48,281 nucleotides of DNA from Paracoccaceae bacterium (GTDB lineage Bacteria; Pseudomonadota; Alphaproteobacteria; Rhodobacterales; Rhodobacteraceae). The position numbers were made by a program, and so were the translations under genes. The stretch is taken from the NCBI GenBank assembly GCA_014872815.1, contig WKFK01000003.1, forward strand, positions 1 through 48,281. Direction: 5' to 3'. Of the stretch, positions 35,267 through 44,185 are shown one piece after another. The notes beneath the pieces are model-generated. The model was not told the origin of the DNA. It saw nothing but the letters and a program-made list of their open reading frames with translations, and did not search any database. Each line of letters starts with the position of its first letter. Position 1 is the stretch's first letter.

Positions 35267-36023
35267 GGGTGTTCTCCCACAGGGTTTTGAAAGCAGAAGC
35301 GGACCGGCTTGCATAGCCAACCGGATCTGCAGGTTTGTCGTGTTCCAGTGCGTAAACCAAATCGCTCGAAGCCAAACGGCATGCCTGCAACAGCCCCGCC
35401 CAATCCATGGTCCCTGCGCCAAGATCGGACCAGCCGTCTTCATCTAGGTTAGTGCCCTCAGCAGCGATGTCTTTCACGTGAATCGCCGACAAGCGGTCGC
35501 CATAGCGTTTGATGTAATGCAAAGGATCTTGCCCGCCGCGCACGATCCATGCCAGGTCAGCTTCCCACGCGATATTGGGCGCAGCTTCGAGCAACACGTC
35601 CATAGGCGTGCTGCCATCAGCCTGCTTCACGAACTCAAAATCATGATTGTGCCAGCCGAAGGTGATCCCATGATCCGCATATTTTTTGCCTGCCGCGCCA
35701 AGACGTTCGCCCAATGCCACCCAACCTTGTTCGGTTGACGGGCGGTCCTTCTCTTCTAGGTAGGGCGCAAAAACGCGAGACATTCCAAGCGCCGATGCAA
35801 TCGCCAAAGTGCCTTCGAAGTCGTTTTCGATATCGTCCAACGCCATGTGCCCAGAAGGCATTGTGACGCCGTTGGCATCCATCGCTGCGCGGTAGCCTGC
35901 TGGATCACCATAAACGCCACCATAGCCTTCGACTTTGTGGATCCCCATCGCAGGCAGTTGAGCCAAGAGCGCGATCTGATCTTCACAATCACGCATGGAG
36001 TAAAGTTGGAGTGCTGTTGTCAT
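35259..36023 (-). CDS. Sugar phosphate isomerase/epimerase family TIM-barrel protein
   Basis: A short 254-aa xylose-isomerase-like TIM barrel. Visible segments are LQLYSMRDC at the start, FGWHNHDFEF, WEADLAWIVRGG, and AIHVKDIA, with the likely metal ligands Glu, His, Asp and a C-terminal ALEHDKP. It follows the ABC ATPase gene by 16 bases and overlaps the next dehydrogenase by 8 bases. The paralogue downstream (33068-34123) is about 100 residues longer, so they likely catalyse different steps. Confidence 0.9.
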   Translation of the reverse strand: MTTALQLYSMRDCEDQIALLAQLPAMGIHKVEGYGGVYGDPAGYRAAMDANGVTMPSGHMALDDIENDFEGTLAIASALGMSRVFAPYLEEKDRPSTEQGWVALGERLGAAGKKYADHGITFGWHNHDFEFVKQADGSTPMDVLLEAAPNIAWEADLAWIVRGGQDPLHYIKRYGDRLSAIHVKDIAAEGTNLDEDGWSDLGAGTMDWAGLLQACRLASSDLVYALEHDKPADPVGYASRSASAFKTLWENTHD

Positions 36024-36039
36024 AGATCTTTTTCCGGAA

Positions 36040-37119
36040 TTAGAGGCGCATTTCTGTTTCTGCGTCGAACAAGTGAGTCCGGGCTACGTCGAACCCAATT
36101 GTCAGTTGGTCACCCGCTTTCAGGCCTGACTGCCCTTCGGTTCGGACCCGCAAAGACTGCCCCGCGAAGTTGGCCCAAACCAAAGTGTCCGACCCCATCG
36201 GTTCGACGATGTCGATTTCGGCATTGCCAGTGAAGGACGCCGCCTTCGCAGCGTCTCCCGTCAGGATGTGTTCAGGCCGGATGCCCAGCCAAACGGCTCC
36301 GTCTTGACGCGTCGTGCTGGCAAATTCATACCCCGCAACGTCGACGGAAAACCCCTCGCCGCGAAACTGGGTTCCAGATAATTGGCCTGTGAATTGGTTC
36401 ATCGCGGGCGAGCCGATAAAGTCCGCAACGTATTTGTTGCACGGCTTGGCGTAGATCACCTCAGGGCTATCGAGTTGCTGGATGATCCCGTCCTTCATGA
36501 TCGAAATCCGGTCAGCCAGTGTCATGGCTTCGACCTGATCGTGAGTCACATAGATCATCGTGTTCTTGAGTTTTTTGTGCAGGCGCTTCAACTCGACCCG
36601 CAGATCGGTACGCAACTTTGCATCAAGGTTTGAGAGCGGTTCATCAAAGAGGAACACATCCACATCCCGAACCAGGGCACGCCCAATGGCGACCCGCTGG
36701 CGTTGCCCGCCCGAAAGCGCACCCGGCTTGCGATCCAACAGCGGCTCGATTTGCAGCACCTTTGCCGCGTAGTCCACCCGTTCCTTGATTTCGGCCTTGG
36801 GGACTCTGGCGTTTTTCAGGCCAAAAGACAGATTTCCACGAACCGACATTTGCGGGTAGAGCGCGTAAGATTGAAACACCATGCCAATGCCGCGATCCGA
36901 AGGCTCAGCCCAGGTGACGTTTTTCCCTTTGATGAAAATCTGGCCGTCGGACACATCAAGCAACCCCGCGATGCAATTGAGCAAGGTCGATTTTCCGCAT
37001 CCTGAGGAGCCGAGAAGCACAAGGAATTCACCCTCTGCAATATCGAGGTTCAGTTGTTTCAAGACTTTGACCGCACCGAAGTTCAGGTCCAAATCTTTGA
37101 TTTCTACAGAGTTTGTCAT
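36040..37119 (-). CDS. Sugar ABC transporter ATP-binding protein (UgpC/MalK type)
   Basis: A 359-aa ATPase of the CUT1 class. Walker A GSSGCGKST at 37-45, Q-loop in VFQSYALYP, signature LSGGQ at 135-139, Walker B VFLFDEP at 155-161, H-loop in YVTHDQ, and a C-terminal TOBE/MalK-type regulatory domain (about 235-359). The ATG at 37119 is 7 bases after the permease stop. It energises the importer encoded by the three upstream genes. Confidence 0.95.
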   Translation of the reverse strand: MTNSVEIKDLDLNFGAVKVLKQLNLDIAEGEFLVLLGSSGCGKSTLLNCIAGLLDVSDGQIFIKGKNVTWAEPSDRGIGMVFQSYALYPQMSVRGNLSFGLKNARVPKAEIKERVDYAAKVLQIEPLLDRKPGALSGGQRQRVAIGRALVRDVDVFLFDEPLSNLDAKLRTDLRVELKRLHKKLKNTMIYVTHDQVEAMTLADRISIMKDGIIQQLDSPEVIYAKPCNKYVADFIGSPAMNQFTGQLSGTQFRGEGFSVDVAGYEFASTTRQDGAVWLGIRPEHILTGDAAKAASFTGNAEIDIVEPMGSDTLVWANFAGQSLRVRTEGQSGLKAGDQLTIGFDVARTHLFDAETEMRL

Positions 37120-37126
37120 GGTGGTA

Positions 37127-38032
37127 TCAGCCTTTGACTGCGCCGGCCGCGATGCCGCGAACAAAGAGTTTGCCAGAGGCAAAATAGATGACGAGAGGGA
37201 CCAATCCGGTCAGCAAGGTTGCTGCCATATTGACGTTGTATTCTTTGACGCCCTGCACCGAGTTGACGATGTTATTGAGCTGCACCGTCATCGGATAGGT
37301 GGCGGGTTTGGTGTAAATCACGCCAAACAGGAAGTCGTTCCAGATGCCCGTGACCTGCAAGATGATCGCGACCACAAAGATTGGCAGCGCCATGGGGATC
37401 ATGATCTGAAAGTAGATCTGCCAGAACCCCGCCCCATCGACCCGTGCGGCCTTGAACAGCTCTTCCGGAACCGAGGCAAAATAGTTGCGGAATAGTAATG
37501 TCAGGATCGGCATTCCGAAAACTGTGTGCACCAATACCAGCCCGCCGATGGATCCCATCAAACCGATCTCGCGCAACATGATCACGATCGGGTACAGCAT
37601 CGTCTGATATGGGATAAACGCGCCGATGATCAGAATGGTAAAGAAGGTTTCAGACCCTTTGAATTTCCAATTCGACAAGGCGTAGCCATTCACAGATGCA
37701 ATGACGATCGACATCAACACGGACGGCACCAGAATGCGCACCGAGTTCCCGAAGCCGCGCGATAGACCGTCGCAATTGATGCCCGTACAGGCCTCTGACC
37801 AAGCTTTCACCCAAGGCTCAAACGTGATCTCCATGGGCGGGCCAAAAACGTTGCCCATTCGGATTTCCGGCATCCCCTTCAGCGAAGTGACAATCATCAC
37901 GTAGAGCGGCAAAAGGTAGTACACGGAAACCATGATCAGCATGCCATACAAAAAGATATTGGCGCGTGAAAACGTCTTCTTCGGTTTAGGGCCGCGTGGT
38001 TCTTGGGCGGTGTTTGTCGTTGTATCAGCCAC
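37127..38032 (-). CDS. Sugar ABC transporter permease (MalG type)
   Basis: A 301-aa inner-membrane permease with six predicted helices and a 25-residue hydrophilic start. The EAA loop that contacts the ATPase is at EELFKAARVDGAGFWQIYFQIMIPMALP (seen in part as KAARVDGAGFWQIYF). The start is a GTG overlapping the stop of the preceding permease by 8 bases (GTGGCTGA). Second permease of the CUT1 importer. Confidence 0.94.
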   Translation of the reverse strand: MADTTTNTAQEPRGPKPKKTFSRANIFLYGMLIMVSVYYLLPLYVMIVTSLKGMPEIRMGNVFGPPMEITFEPWVKAWSEACTGINCDGLSRGFGNSVRILVPSVLMSIVIASVNGYALSNWKFKGSETFFTILIIGAFIPYQTMLYPIVIMLREIGLMGSIGGLVLVHTVFGMPILTLLFRNYFASVPEELFKAARVDGAGFWQIYFQIMIPMALPIFVVAIILQVTGIWNDFLFGVIYTKPATYPMTVQLNNIVNSVQGVKEYNVNMAATLLTGLVPLVIYFASGKLFVRGIAAGAVKG

Positions 38033-38942
38033 GTTTCCGGCCTCCGAATTCGAGGTAGGCCCAAGGGATCAGAATGATCACAACCGAGCACAGCATCATG
38101 GTTGAGGCAGCAAAACCTTGGCCCAGGTTCTGCGCACGAAACATATATTCGATGACGTATTTGGCTGGCACTTCCGAGCTTAGCCCCGGTCCGCCGCCAG
38201 TTTGTGCAACCACCAGGTCATAGAGTTTGATAATCCCAGACGCGATCAGCACCAGAGCGGTGATAAAAACCGGGCGCATCATCGGAATGATAACCATGAC
38301 ATAGGTTTTCACGGTACCGATCCCATCAACTCTGGCAGCCTTCCAGATGTCTTCATCAATGCCGCGCAGACCTGCGAGCATGATGCACATGATCAGTCCA
38401 GTTCCCTGCCAAAGTCCCGCTATCAGCAGACCGAACATGACCGTTTCGGGGTCGTTGAGTGGATTGAACGTAAAGCTCTCCCACCCCCAGCCGCGCACAA
38501 CGCTTTGCAGGCCAAAGTCGGGGTTCAATATCCACTGCCAAACCAATCCCGTTACGACAAATGACAGCGCAAATGGGTAGAGGAAAATTGTGCGAAACGC
38601 GCTCTCAAATCTGATCTTTCGATCCAGACAGGCAGCCAGAGTGAAGCCCAGAACCAACGTCAAGATCAGCGAGCACCCGCCATAAACCGCCAGGTTCTTG
38701 ATTGAGATAATCCAGCGGTCCGTTTCCCAAAGACGCTCGTATTGATCGAAACCGACCCATTTTATCTTGGGCAACATGCGCGATCCGGTAAAGGAATAGG
38801 TGATCGTCCAAGCGGTGCCGCCGACAAAAACGAAAAGAGCCGTCAAGATCATCGGAAGTGACGCTATTTTCGCCATCCAGTTCTTGAACAAGCGGTTCGG
38901 GGGCTTCGCTCGACGGTGAGAGCTGTCCGAGGCCACGGTCAT
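38025..38942 (-). CDS. Sugar ABC transporter permease (MalF type)
   Basis: A 305-aa inner-membrane permease with six helices. The EAA loop reads EDIWKAARVDGIGTVKTYVMVIIPMM in part (KAARVDGIGTVKTYV). It follows the binding-protein gene by 76 bases and is coupled to the second permease. Layout resembles glucose-type (GtsB) permeases, in keeping with the binding protein. Confidence 0.94.
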   Translation of the reverse strand: MTVASDSSHRRAKPPNRLFKNWMAKIASLPMILTALFVFVGGTAWTITYSFTGSRMLPKIKWVGFDQYERLWETDRWIISIKNLAVYGGCSLILTLVLGFTLAACLDRKIRFESAFRTIFLYPFALSFVVTGLVWQWILNPDFGLQSVVRGWGWESFTFNPLNDPETVMFGLLIAGLWQGTGLIMCIMLAGLRGIDEDIWKAARVDGIGTVKTYVMVIIPMMRPVFITALVLIASGIIKLYDLVVAQTGGGPGLSSEVPAKYVIEYMFRAQNLGQGFAASTMMLCSVVIILIPWAYLEFGGRKRG

Positions 38943-39018
38943 CGTGTCGGCTCCAATGAGGTTAAATGTCAGGGAAGGGTCCGGCGCCCCATGACGCCGG
39001 GCCCGATGAACGTGGCGC

Positions 39019-40260
39019 TTAGTCCGCGTCTTCGATCAGCTTCGCATAGGCGGCCTGCGCGTCCGCTGCAGACATATCGCTGGACCAGAACTGCGCCATC
39101 AGATCTTCGATTTGAAGCGTGGTGTCCTGAGAGAACGAGATGTCGCCGGATGGCAGAACGCCACCGTCAGCCAGGATAGCAAGGCCCTTCTGCATGCAAC
39201 CGTTGGCCGCGGACATGTCGATGTCACCGCGCACCGGCAGAGATCCTTTGGCAAGGTTGAACGACACTTGTACCTCTGGCGAGATCAGCAGTGCCGCCAA
39301 TTCTTTCTGGGCTGCCGTGATCTCAGGATCTTCATTAACGGGGAAGTAGAAGGCATCGCCACCGGTATCCAAAACCGCATTGAGCCCCAGACCTGGCAGG
39401 CAGGAGTAGTCTTCGCCCTCGACGGCTCCGGCCACGGCAAATTCACCCTGCGCCCAATCGCCCATAATCTGTGCACCGGCCTGACCGGTGATGACCATAT
39501 TCGTCGCTTGGTTCCAATCCTGCACGTTCGATTTTGCGGCCAGAGCCCGCGAAGCAGCTGCAGCTTCAAACGCCGCCGTGTATTCTGGACCGCGCGCCAC
39601 GTCGGCGTTCTTGTTTACGTTCACTTCGGTCCAGGCGTCGAGCCCCGCAACCGCCAGGGTGATCGCACCAAACGCGATGTTTTGCTGCCATCCCTGTTGC
39701 CCCATAGCCAATGGAAGTGTTCCCGCAGCCTCAAGATCGCCAGAGGACGCGACAAACTCGTGCCAGTTAGTCGGAACAGTGAGACCCGCTTTTTCATAAG
39801 CGTCATGTGACAGCCAAATCCATTGCGCAGAGTGAATGTTCACCGGAACGCAATAGATGCGACCTTCCAGTGTACATGCGTCTAGCAAGGATGTTGGATT
39901 CACAATGTCCTTCCAGCCGCCGGCCTCGGCAACATCTGTCAGATCAAGCAGCAGCCCGGCTTCAATCAGTTCTTGCGCCTGACGGCCGTGGTTCAACTGA
40001 GTGGCCGCCATCGGGTCGCCACCCAAAATGCGAGAAATAATGATCGGGCGCGCTGTGCCACCCGAACCTGCAATTGCACCGTCAACCCAGGTGTTGCCCG
40101 TGGCATTCCACGCCTCAGCGAATTTGGACACGGCAGCAGCCTCACCGCCCGAGGTCCACCAATGCGTAACTTCGAGTTTTACGCCTTCGGCCAGTGCCAT
40201 CGTCGCGGACGCCGCGGTCAGCGCGGTTCCAGCCACCAGTCTCTGCATGATCTTTGACAT
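39019..40260 (-). CDS. Sugar ABC transporter substrate-binding protein
   Basis: Periplasmic binding protein of 413 aa. The signal peptide ends at ALA-EGV (about residue 25). The first strand VTHWWTSGGEAAAV is typical of glucose/mannose-type CUT1 binding proteins. GGGAGG lies just before the ATG at 40260; the frame is open far upstream across the operators, which I exclude. First gene of the eight-gene operon and directly under the LacI-type regulator. Glucose-like or glucoside ligand is inferred from family resemblance. Confidence 0.93.
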   Translation of the reverse strand: MSKIMQRLVAGTALTAASATMALAEGVKLEVTHWWTSGGEAAAVSKFAEAWNATGNTWVDGAIAGSGGTARPIIISRILGGDPMAATQLNHGRQAQELIEAGLLLDLTDVAEAGGWKDIVNPTSLLDACTLEGRIYCVPVNIHSAQWIWLSHDAYEKAGLTVPTNWHEFVASSGDLEAAGTLPLAMGQQGWQQNIAFGAITLAVAGLDAWTEVNVNKNADVARGPEYTAAFEAAAASRALAAKSNVQDWNQATNMVITGQAGAQIMGDWAQGEFAVAGAVEGEDYSCLPGLGLNAVLDTGGDAFYFPVNEDPEITAAQKELAALLISPEVQVSFNLAKGSLPVRGDIDMSAANGCMQKGLAILADGGVLPSGDISFSQDTTLQIEDLMAQFWSSDMSAADAQAAYAKLIEDAD

Positions 40261-40325
40261 TGTTTCCTCCCAAAAAATGCGGGTTTCCGCATATAATTTC
40301 AGATCGCCATGCCGATCGTTGGGCC

Positions 40326-40339
40326 TGCAATCGATTACA
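40326..40339. promoter_or_regulatory. LacI-type operator, copy 1
   Basis: TGCAATCGATTACA, one mismatch from the perfect palindrome at 40376-40389. It lies 66 bases upstream of the binding-protein gene. The sequence and the central CG fit LacI-family operators. Confidence 0.8.
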
Positions 40340-40375
40340 TCGTCATCCGGCATTGATGTTTCTGTCAATAAATAA

Positions 40376-40389
40376 TGTAATCGATTACA
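40376..40389. promoter_or_regulatory. LacI-type operator, copy 2
   Basis: TGTAATCGATTACA, a perfect 14-bp palindrome, 29 bases upstream of the lacI-type start. Its centre is exactly 50 bp from that of copy 1, close to five helical turns, so the same face of DNA is presented to the regulator. Confidence 0.85.
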
Positions 40390-40418
40390 AGGCGCGTACC
40401 GAGTTCGGAGACCAAACA

Positions 40419-41441
40419 GTGACAAAAACCTCGACACTTCAAGATGTTGCACGGGTTGCAAAGGTTTCGACGGCAACGGTCTCACGGACGTTATCAAATC
40501 CTGATGTCGTGTCCGAATCAACGCGCAGACGTGTGGCGGAGGCCGTGAAAGTCACCGGTTATCGCATCAATCGTGCGGCCCGAAACCTGCGCACGCGGCG
40601 GGCGCACTCGGTGCTCGTGTTGCTGCCTGACCTCGCCAATCCGTTCTTTTCAACCATCCTCGAAGGCATCTCTCGCAACCTATCCCAGCAAGGATACTCG
40701 ATGCTGATTGCCAGCACCGCACAAGTGCACGCGAGTGGCGAGCGGCTGGTTGATTACCTTGATGATGCCCGCGCCGACGGAATGATTGTTCTTGACGGAG
40801 GCCTCGATCCCGACGTTGTCGAGACGCTCGAGAACTCCCCACAGGCAAAGCGCATTCTCTTTGCTTGCGAATGGATCGATGGCACAAGTTTTGCGTCCGT
40901 ACGCTGCCAAAACCGCCAAGGCACACGGGCGGCCGTGAACCACCTTTTTGATCTTGGGCATCGTAAGATTGCCCATGTGACCGGCCCCGTGGGCAACGTG
41001 CTGATGCACACCCGCAAAGATGCCTTTGTCGAAGAGGTTCAGAAGCTGGGCCTGACATTGCGGCCAGAATGGTTGATTGCGGGAGATTTCTCTCTCGCAG
41101 CTGGGTGCCTGGCTGCGCAAGCTTGGATCGCATTGGACGACCGACCCACTGCGGTTTTCTGCGCGTCCGATCAACTCGCCATGGGGTTCATTGCCGAGCT
41201 GTCCCGTCATGAGTTCAGCGTGCCAAAGGATGTGTCCGTGATGGGCTTTGACGACATCGATCTGGCCGAGCAATTCATCCCTCCGCTAACCTCGGTGCGC
41301 CAGGACCGCTTGTTGATCGGCGAAACAGCCGCCAAAATGTTGATAGCCCGGATCAAAGCGCCAGACGACGGTCATTTGGAGCATGCCGCAGTCCTCCCTG
41401 TCTCACTTGTCACGCGCGAAAGTACCGCAGCACTTCAATGA
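40419..41441 (+). CDS. LacI-family transcriptional regulator
   Basis: A 340-aa repressor. The helix-turn-helix is TLQDVARVAKVSTATVSRTL at residues 5-24, followed by the hinge NRAARNLRTRRA. The periplasmic-binding-like ligand domain spans about 60-335 (VLVLLPDLANPFFSTILEGI in part: LPDLANPFFSTIL). I chose the GTG at 40419, which places the HTH at the N-terminus; the frame is open upstream through both operators, but translation there would be meaningless. Divergent from the sugar operon and likely its repressor as well as its own. Confidence 0.93.
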   Translation: MTKTSTLQDVARVAKVSTATVSRTLSNPDVVSESTRRRVAEAVKVTGYRINRAARNLRTRRAHSVLVLLPDLANPFFSTILEGISRNLSQQGYSMLIASTAQVHASGERLVDYLDDARADGMIVLDGGLDPDVVETLENSPQAKRILFACEWIDGTSFASVRCQNRQGTRAAVNHLFDLGHRKIAHVTGPVGNVLMHTRKDAFVEEVQKLGLTLRPEWLIAGDFSLAAGCLAAQAWIALDDRPTAVFCASDQLAMGFIAELSRHEFSVPKDVSVMGFDDIDLAEQFIPPLTSVRQDRLLIGETAAKMLIARIKAPDDGHLEHAAVLPVSLVTRESTAALQ

Positions 41442-41780
41442 CTGCTGCCGCAAGAATGCGGTGCTATAATTGAAAAACCGTTCAGTATTGGTGCCGTACC
41501 GCGGCACCGGCAGCGCTTAGTCTTTGATACGAAGGTAGTTTAAACCAATGCTACCTCGTTACTGCGCTGCCCGTGCAGCTTCCCCTCAAAAGACCGTCTA
41601 GTCTGCGACGCAGAGGCTATCAGACGCCGCGTACTGAGACACACATTTGTGGTGGCACGTCTCAAATACAGAGCAAAAAACGGGGTCGTTGCCACGTCAG
41701 CTATGGCAAAACCCTAACGGCACACGATCAGCCCTAGGTCGCCAGCCAACAAAGCCAACCCAAACAATCAGATTATTATT
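41442..41780. other. Intergenic region before the metal/peptide ABC operon
   Basis: No gene seen. It holds hairpins at 41448-41461 (CCGCA/TGCGG) and 41490-41508 (GGTGCCG/CGGCACC), either of which could end the lacI transcript although neither has a T-run, and a TATAAT at 41465-41470. The rest, up to the Zur-like box, shows only small imperfect repeats. Confidence 0.4.
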
Positions 41781-41799
41781 GATATGATATAACATATAC
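41781..41799. promoter_or_regulatory. Zur-like box
   Basis: GATATGATATAACATATAC, an inverted repeat with arms ATATG/CATAT around a central TATA. It closely resembles the ATGTTATAACAT-type sites of zinc uptake regulators in alphaproteobacteria; seven of nine base pairs are symmetric. It lies 46 bases upstream of the binding-protein start, where a repressor would block transcription. The assignment rests on remembered consensus. Confidence 0.55.
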
Positions 41800-41844
41800 C
41801 ATAAGGGAAGCTTCATCCTAAACTTGGTTCAAGGGAACTCCATA

Positions 41845-43410
41845 ATGTCGACTGTATCGCCGAAAATTGGCCGGTCTTTGTCTGTATCTCTATTGGCAAT
41901 TGCCACATCCATTGCCTCCCTTTCCGCCACCCAGCTTGCAGCAGAAAACACCATGATTGTTGCTGCGCCATTTGGTCCGAAAAGCAGCATTCCAGATCCG
42001 CGCGCGCGTCAAAACGGCTGGCTGAGCAACCGCGCCGGCGTGTCTGAAACTCTGATCGGTCTGGGCTATGACATGTCGATGCAGCCGCGCCTCGCGGTGT
42101 CTTATGAAAACTTATCTCCGACAGAATGGAAGCTCACACTGCGTGACGGCGTGACGTTCCATGATGGCACCCCCGTTACCGCACAATCTGTGAAAGACTC
42201 CTTTGCCAAACTGGACGTGGAAGGCCATGCGGCCCACAATCCGCGCCTGTCCAAGTTGCTTGGCATTGCCGACATCCAGACGCCGGACGACAAAACGCTG
42301 ATCTTCACCACCAAGGCGCCGAACTCCGCCTTTCTGTGGTCCCTGACTGAGCCTTCCGCGGCTGTTATGAAAGAAGGCACCGACGCGCTTCCCTTGATCG
42401 GCACCGGCCCGTTTGTGTTTGTGAAGGCCGAGGCGGAGAAATCTTATGAAGTAAAAGGCTTTGCCGACTACTGGGGCGGCGCACCCAAATTGGACAAACT
42501 GAAAATCGACGCGATTTCCGATCCCTCCGTGGCTGCATTGGCACTTCAGGCAGGTGACGTGGACCTTGTGACCCACTACCCAGAACCTGATTTTGCAAAA
42601 CTCAAGGAAAACGGTGAGGGGCAACTGTTTGCCGGTGCGACAACACGCTTGTTCTTCTTTCAGCCCAACATGACAACCGGTCCTCTGGCGAACCCCGCGC
42701 TGCGCGAAGCGGTGTCTCTGGGTTTAGATCGCGAGACCATCGTGGCGGCCTCCTTGGTGGGCGTTGGCGGCTCACCGGCAAACACCCTTTTCCCAGCCAA
42801 TATGGCCTCTTGGTCCAATGCGGAGCTGTCTCTGCCGTATGACCCGGTGAAAGCGGCGGAAGTGCTGGATGCGGCGGGCATCAAAGACACCGATGGCAAC
42901 GGTATTCGTGAGTTGGATGGCAAAGACGTGGTGCTGAAACTGCGCAGCTATGAAGGGCGCGCAGCCCTGCGTCCAACACTGGAGATCTCGCAAGTTCTGC
43001 TGCAGCAGATCGGCCTGGGTGCTGAGATCGCCATGGGGGAGTTTGGCGCAAACAACGATGCGCTGAAAGCGGGCGAAATCGACCTGCACCTGCAAGCCTG
43101 GGGCACAGCACCACAGGGCGACCCGGACTACTTCCCAAGCACGCTGGTTGCGACCGGCGCGAGCTACAACGTGTCGGGCTACTCCAACCCGGAGCTGGAC
43201 GCGCTCTTGGAGAAAGGCCGCAGCCTGTTCACCACTGAGGAACGGCAGCCGATCTACGCGGAGGTACAGGAGATCATCAATCGCGATCTGCCTGTGATCC
43301 CCGTGTTCCACAAAACGCAGGTATCCGTGGGCAACGGCAAGGTGGAAGGCTACCAAATCCACCCGGCTGAGACCTATTTTGCCTCACCGGAGTTGGCGAT
43401 TGCCAAGTAA
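41845..43410 (+). CDS. Nickel/peptide-type ABC transporter substrate-binding protein
   Basis: Periplasmic binding protein of 521 aa in the family of OppA, NikA and CntA. Signal peptide about 1-34 (cleavage near LAA-ENT). Family segments are WKLTLRDGVTFHDGTPVTAQSV in part (LRDGVTFHDGTPVTA), SYEVKGFADYWGGAP and LQAWGTAPQGDPDYFPSTL in part (GDPDYFPS). The ATG at 41845 follows AAGGGA. It heads a six-gene operon behind a Zur-like box, so the ligand may be a zinc or nickel chelate rather than a peptide. That ligand is inference. Confidence 0.9.
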   Translation: MSTVSPKIGRSLSVSLLAIATSIASLSATQLAAENTMIVAAPFGPKSSIPDPRARQNGWLSNRAGVSETLIGLGYDMSMQPRLAVSYENLSPTEWKLTLRDGVTFHDGTPVTAQSVKDSFAKLDVEGHAAHNPRLSKLLGIADIQTPDDKTLIFTTKAPNSAFLWSLTEPSAAVMKEGTDALPLIGTGPFVFVKAEAEKSYEVKGFADYWGGAPKLDKLKIDAISDPSVAALALQAGDVDLVTHYPEPDFAKLKENGEGQLFAGATTRLFFFQPNMTTGPLANPALREAVSLGLDRETIVAASLVGVGGSPANTLFPANMASWSNAELSLPYDPVKAAEVLDAAGIKDTDGNGIRELDGKDVVLKLRSYEGRAALRPTLEISQVLLQQIGLGAEIAMGEFGANNDALKAGEIDLHLQAWGTAPQGDPDYFPSTLVATGASYNVSGYSNPELDALLEKGRSLFTTEERQPIYAEVQEIINRDLPVIPVFHKTQVSVGNGKVEGYQIHPAETYFASPELAIAK

Positions 43411-43414
43411 ACCC

Positions 43415-44185
43415 ATGTCGCTTTTGACAATTGATGCCCTGTCTGCCGCGATTGGCAGGCAGGGTGTCCTGCATGATATCAATCTCACCCTTAATGACGG
43501 CGATTGGCTCGCCGTTGTCGGCAGGTCTGGCGCAGGTAAGTCGACCTTGTTGCGGTTGATCATGGGCTTGCGCAAACCTGCACGCCCCTCAGCAGGGCAT
43601 ATCACTTTTGATGGACAACACTGGAATTGCACTTCGCACTTTGTGCCGGATCGCCAAGGGATCGCCTTGGTCCCGCAAAGCCCTGCGCATGGGTTTGATC
43701 CGCTTAGGCGCCTCAACTGGCAATGGCGACAGGTTGCCAAGCGGAAATCACCGCTAAGTCTTGCAGAGCAACACGCAGTGATCGCATCCTTGGGCCTGCC
43801 TGCACTTGACGACAGCTATCCACATCAATGGAGCCGCGGCATGCAACAACGCCTGCTGCTCGCCATGGCCTTGATTGAACAGCCCAAGCTATTGATTTTG
43901 GATGAGCCCACCTCTGCGCTGGATCCGTTGATCGCCGCGCAGGTTCTGGAAGAAGTGCGCCAGATTTCGAAGGCACAGGGCATCTCCGTTTTGATAGTGA
44001 CCCATGACCTTGGCATGGCCGCCCAATTTGCCAGCCACATCGCAGTGATGGCGGACGGGCGTCTAGTGGAAACAGGCCCAACCGAAGCCCTGCTGTCTCA
44101 ACCACAAGCAAATTACACAAAAGACCTAGTCGCGCATCGCCATTGGCAAACCACCTCCGAGGACCTGTGCCGTGCAGCAGAATAA
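43415..44185 (+). CDS. ABC transporter ATP-binding protein (Dpp/Nik D-type)
   Basis: A 256-aa ATPase. Walker A GRSGAGKST near residue 35, signature WSRGMQQR where most relatives have SGGMQQR (a Gly replaced by Arg), Walker B LLILDEPTSALD, H-loop VTHDLG. The ATG is four bases after the binding-protein stop. The gene overlaps the next ATPase gene by 14 bases. The ATPases precede the permeases here, unlike the usual opp/dpp/nik order. Confidence 0.92.
   Translation: MSLLTIDALSAAIGRQGVLHDINLTLNDGDWLAVVGRSGAGKSTLLRLIMGLRKPARPSAGHITFDGQHWNCTSHFVPDRQGIALVPQSPAHGFDPLRRLNWQWRQVAKRKSPLSLAEQHAVIASLGLPALDDSYPHQWSRGMQQRLLLAMALIEQPKLLILDEPTSALDPLIAAQVLEEVRQISKAQGISVLIVTHDLGMAAQFASHIAVMADGRLVETGPTEALLSQPQANYTKDLVAHRHWQTTSEDLCRAAE

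Noticed and set aside
40254..40418. N-terminal extension of the LacI-type regulator
   Set aside because: It would translate the operators and push the helix-turn-helix away from the N-terminus, unlike the family.
41781..41799. Fur, Mur or NikR site instead of Zur
   Set aside because: The NikR pattern (GTATGA, long spacer, TCATAC) is not present, and the Fur-type GATAAT repeats do not match; ATATG-TATA-CATAT symmetry suits Zur best, though only binding data would settle it.
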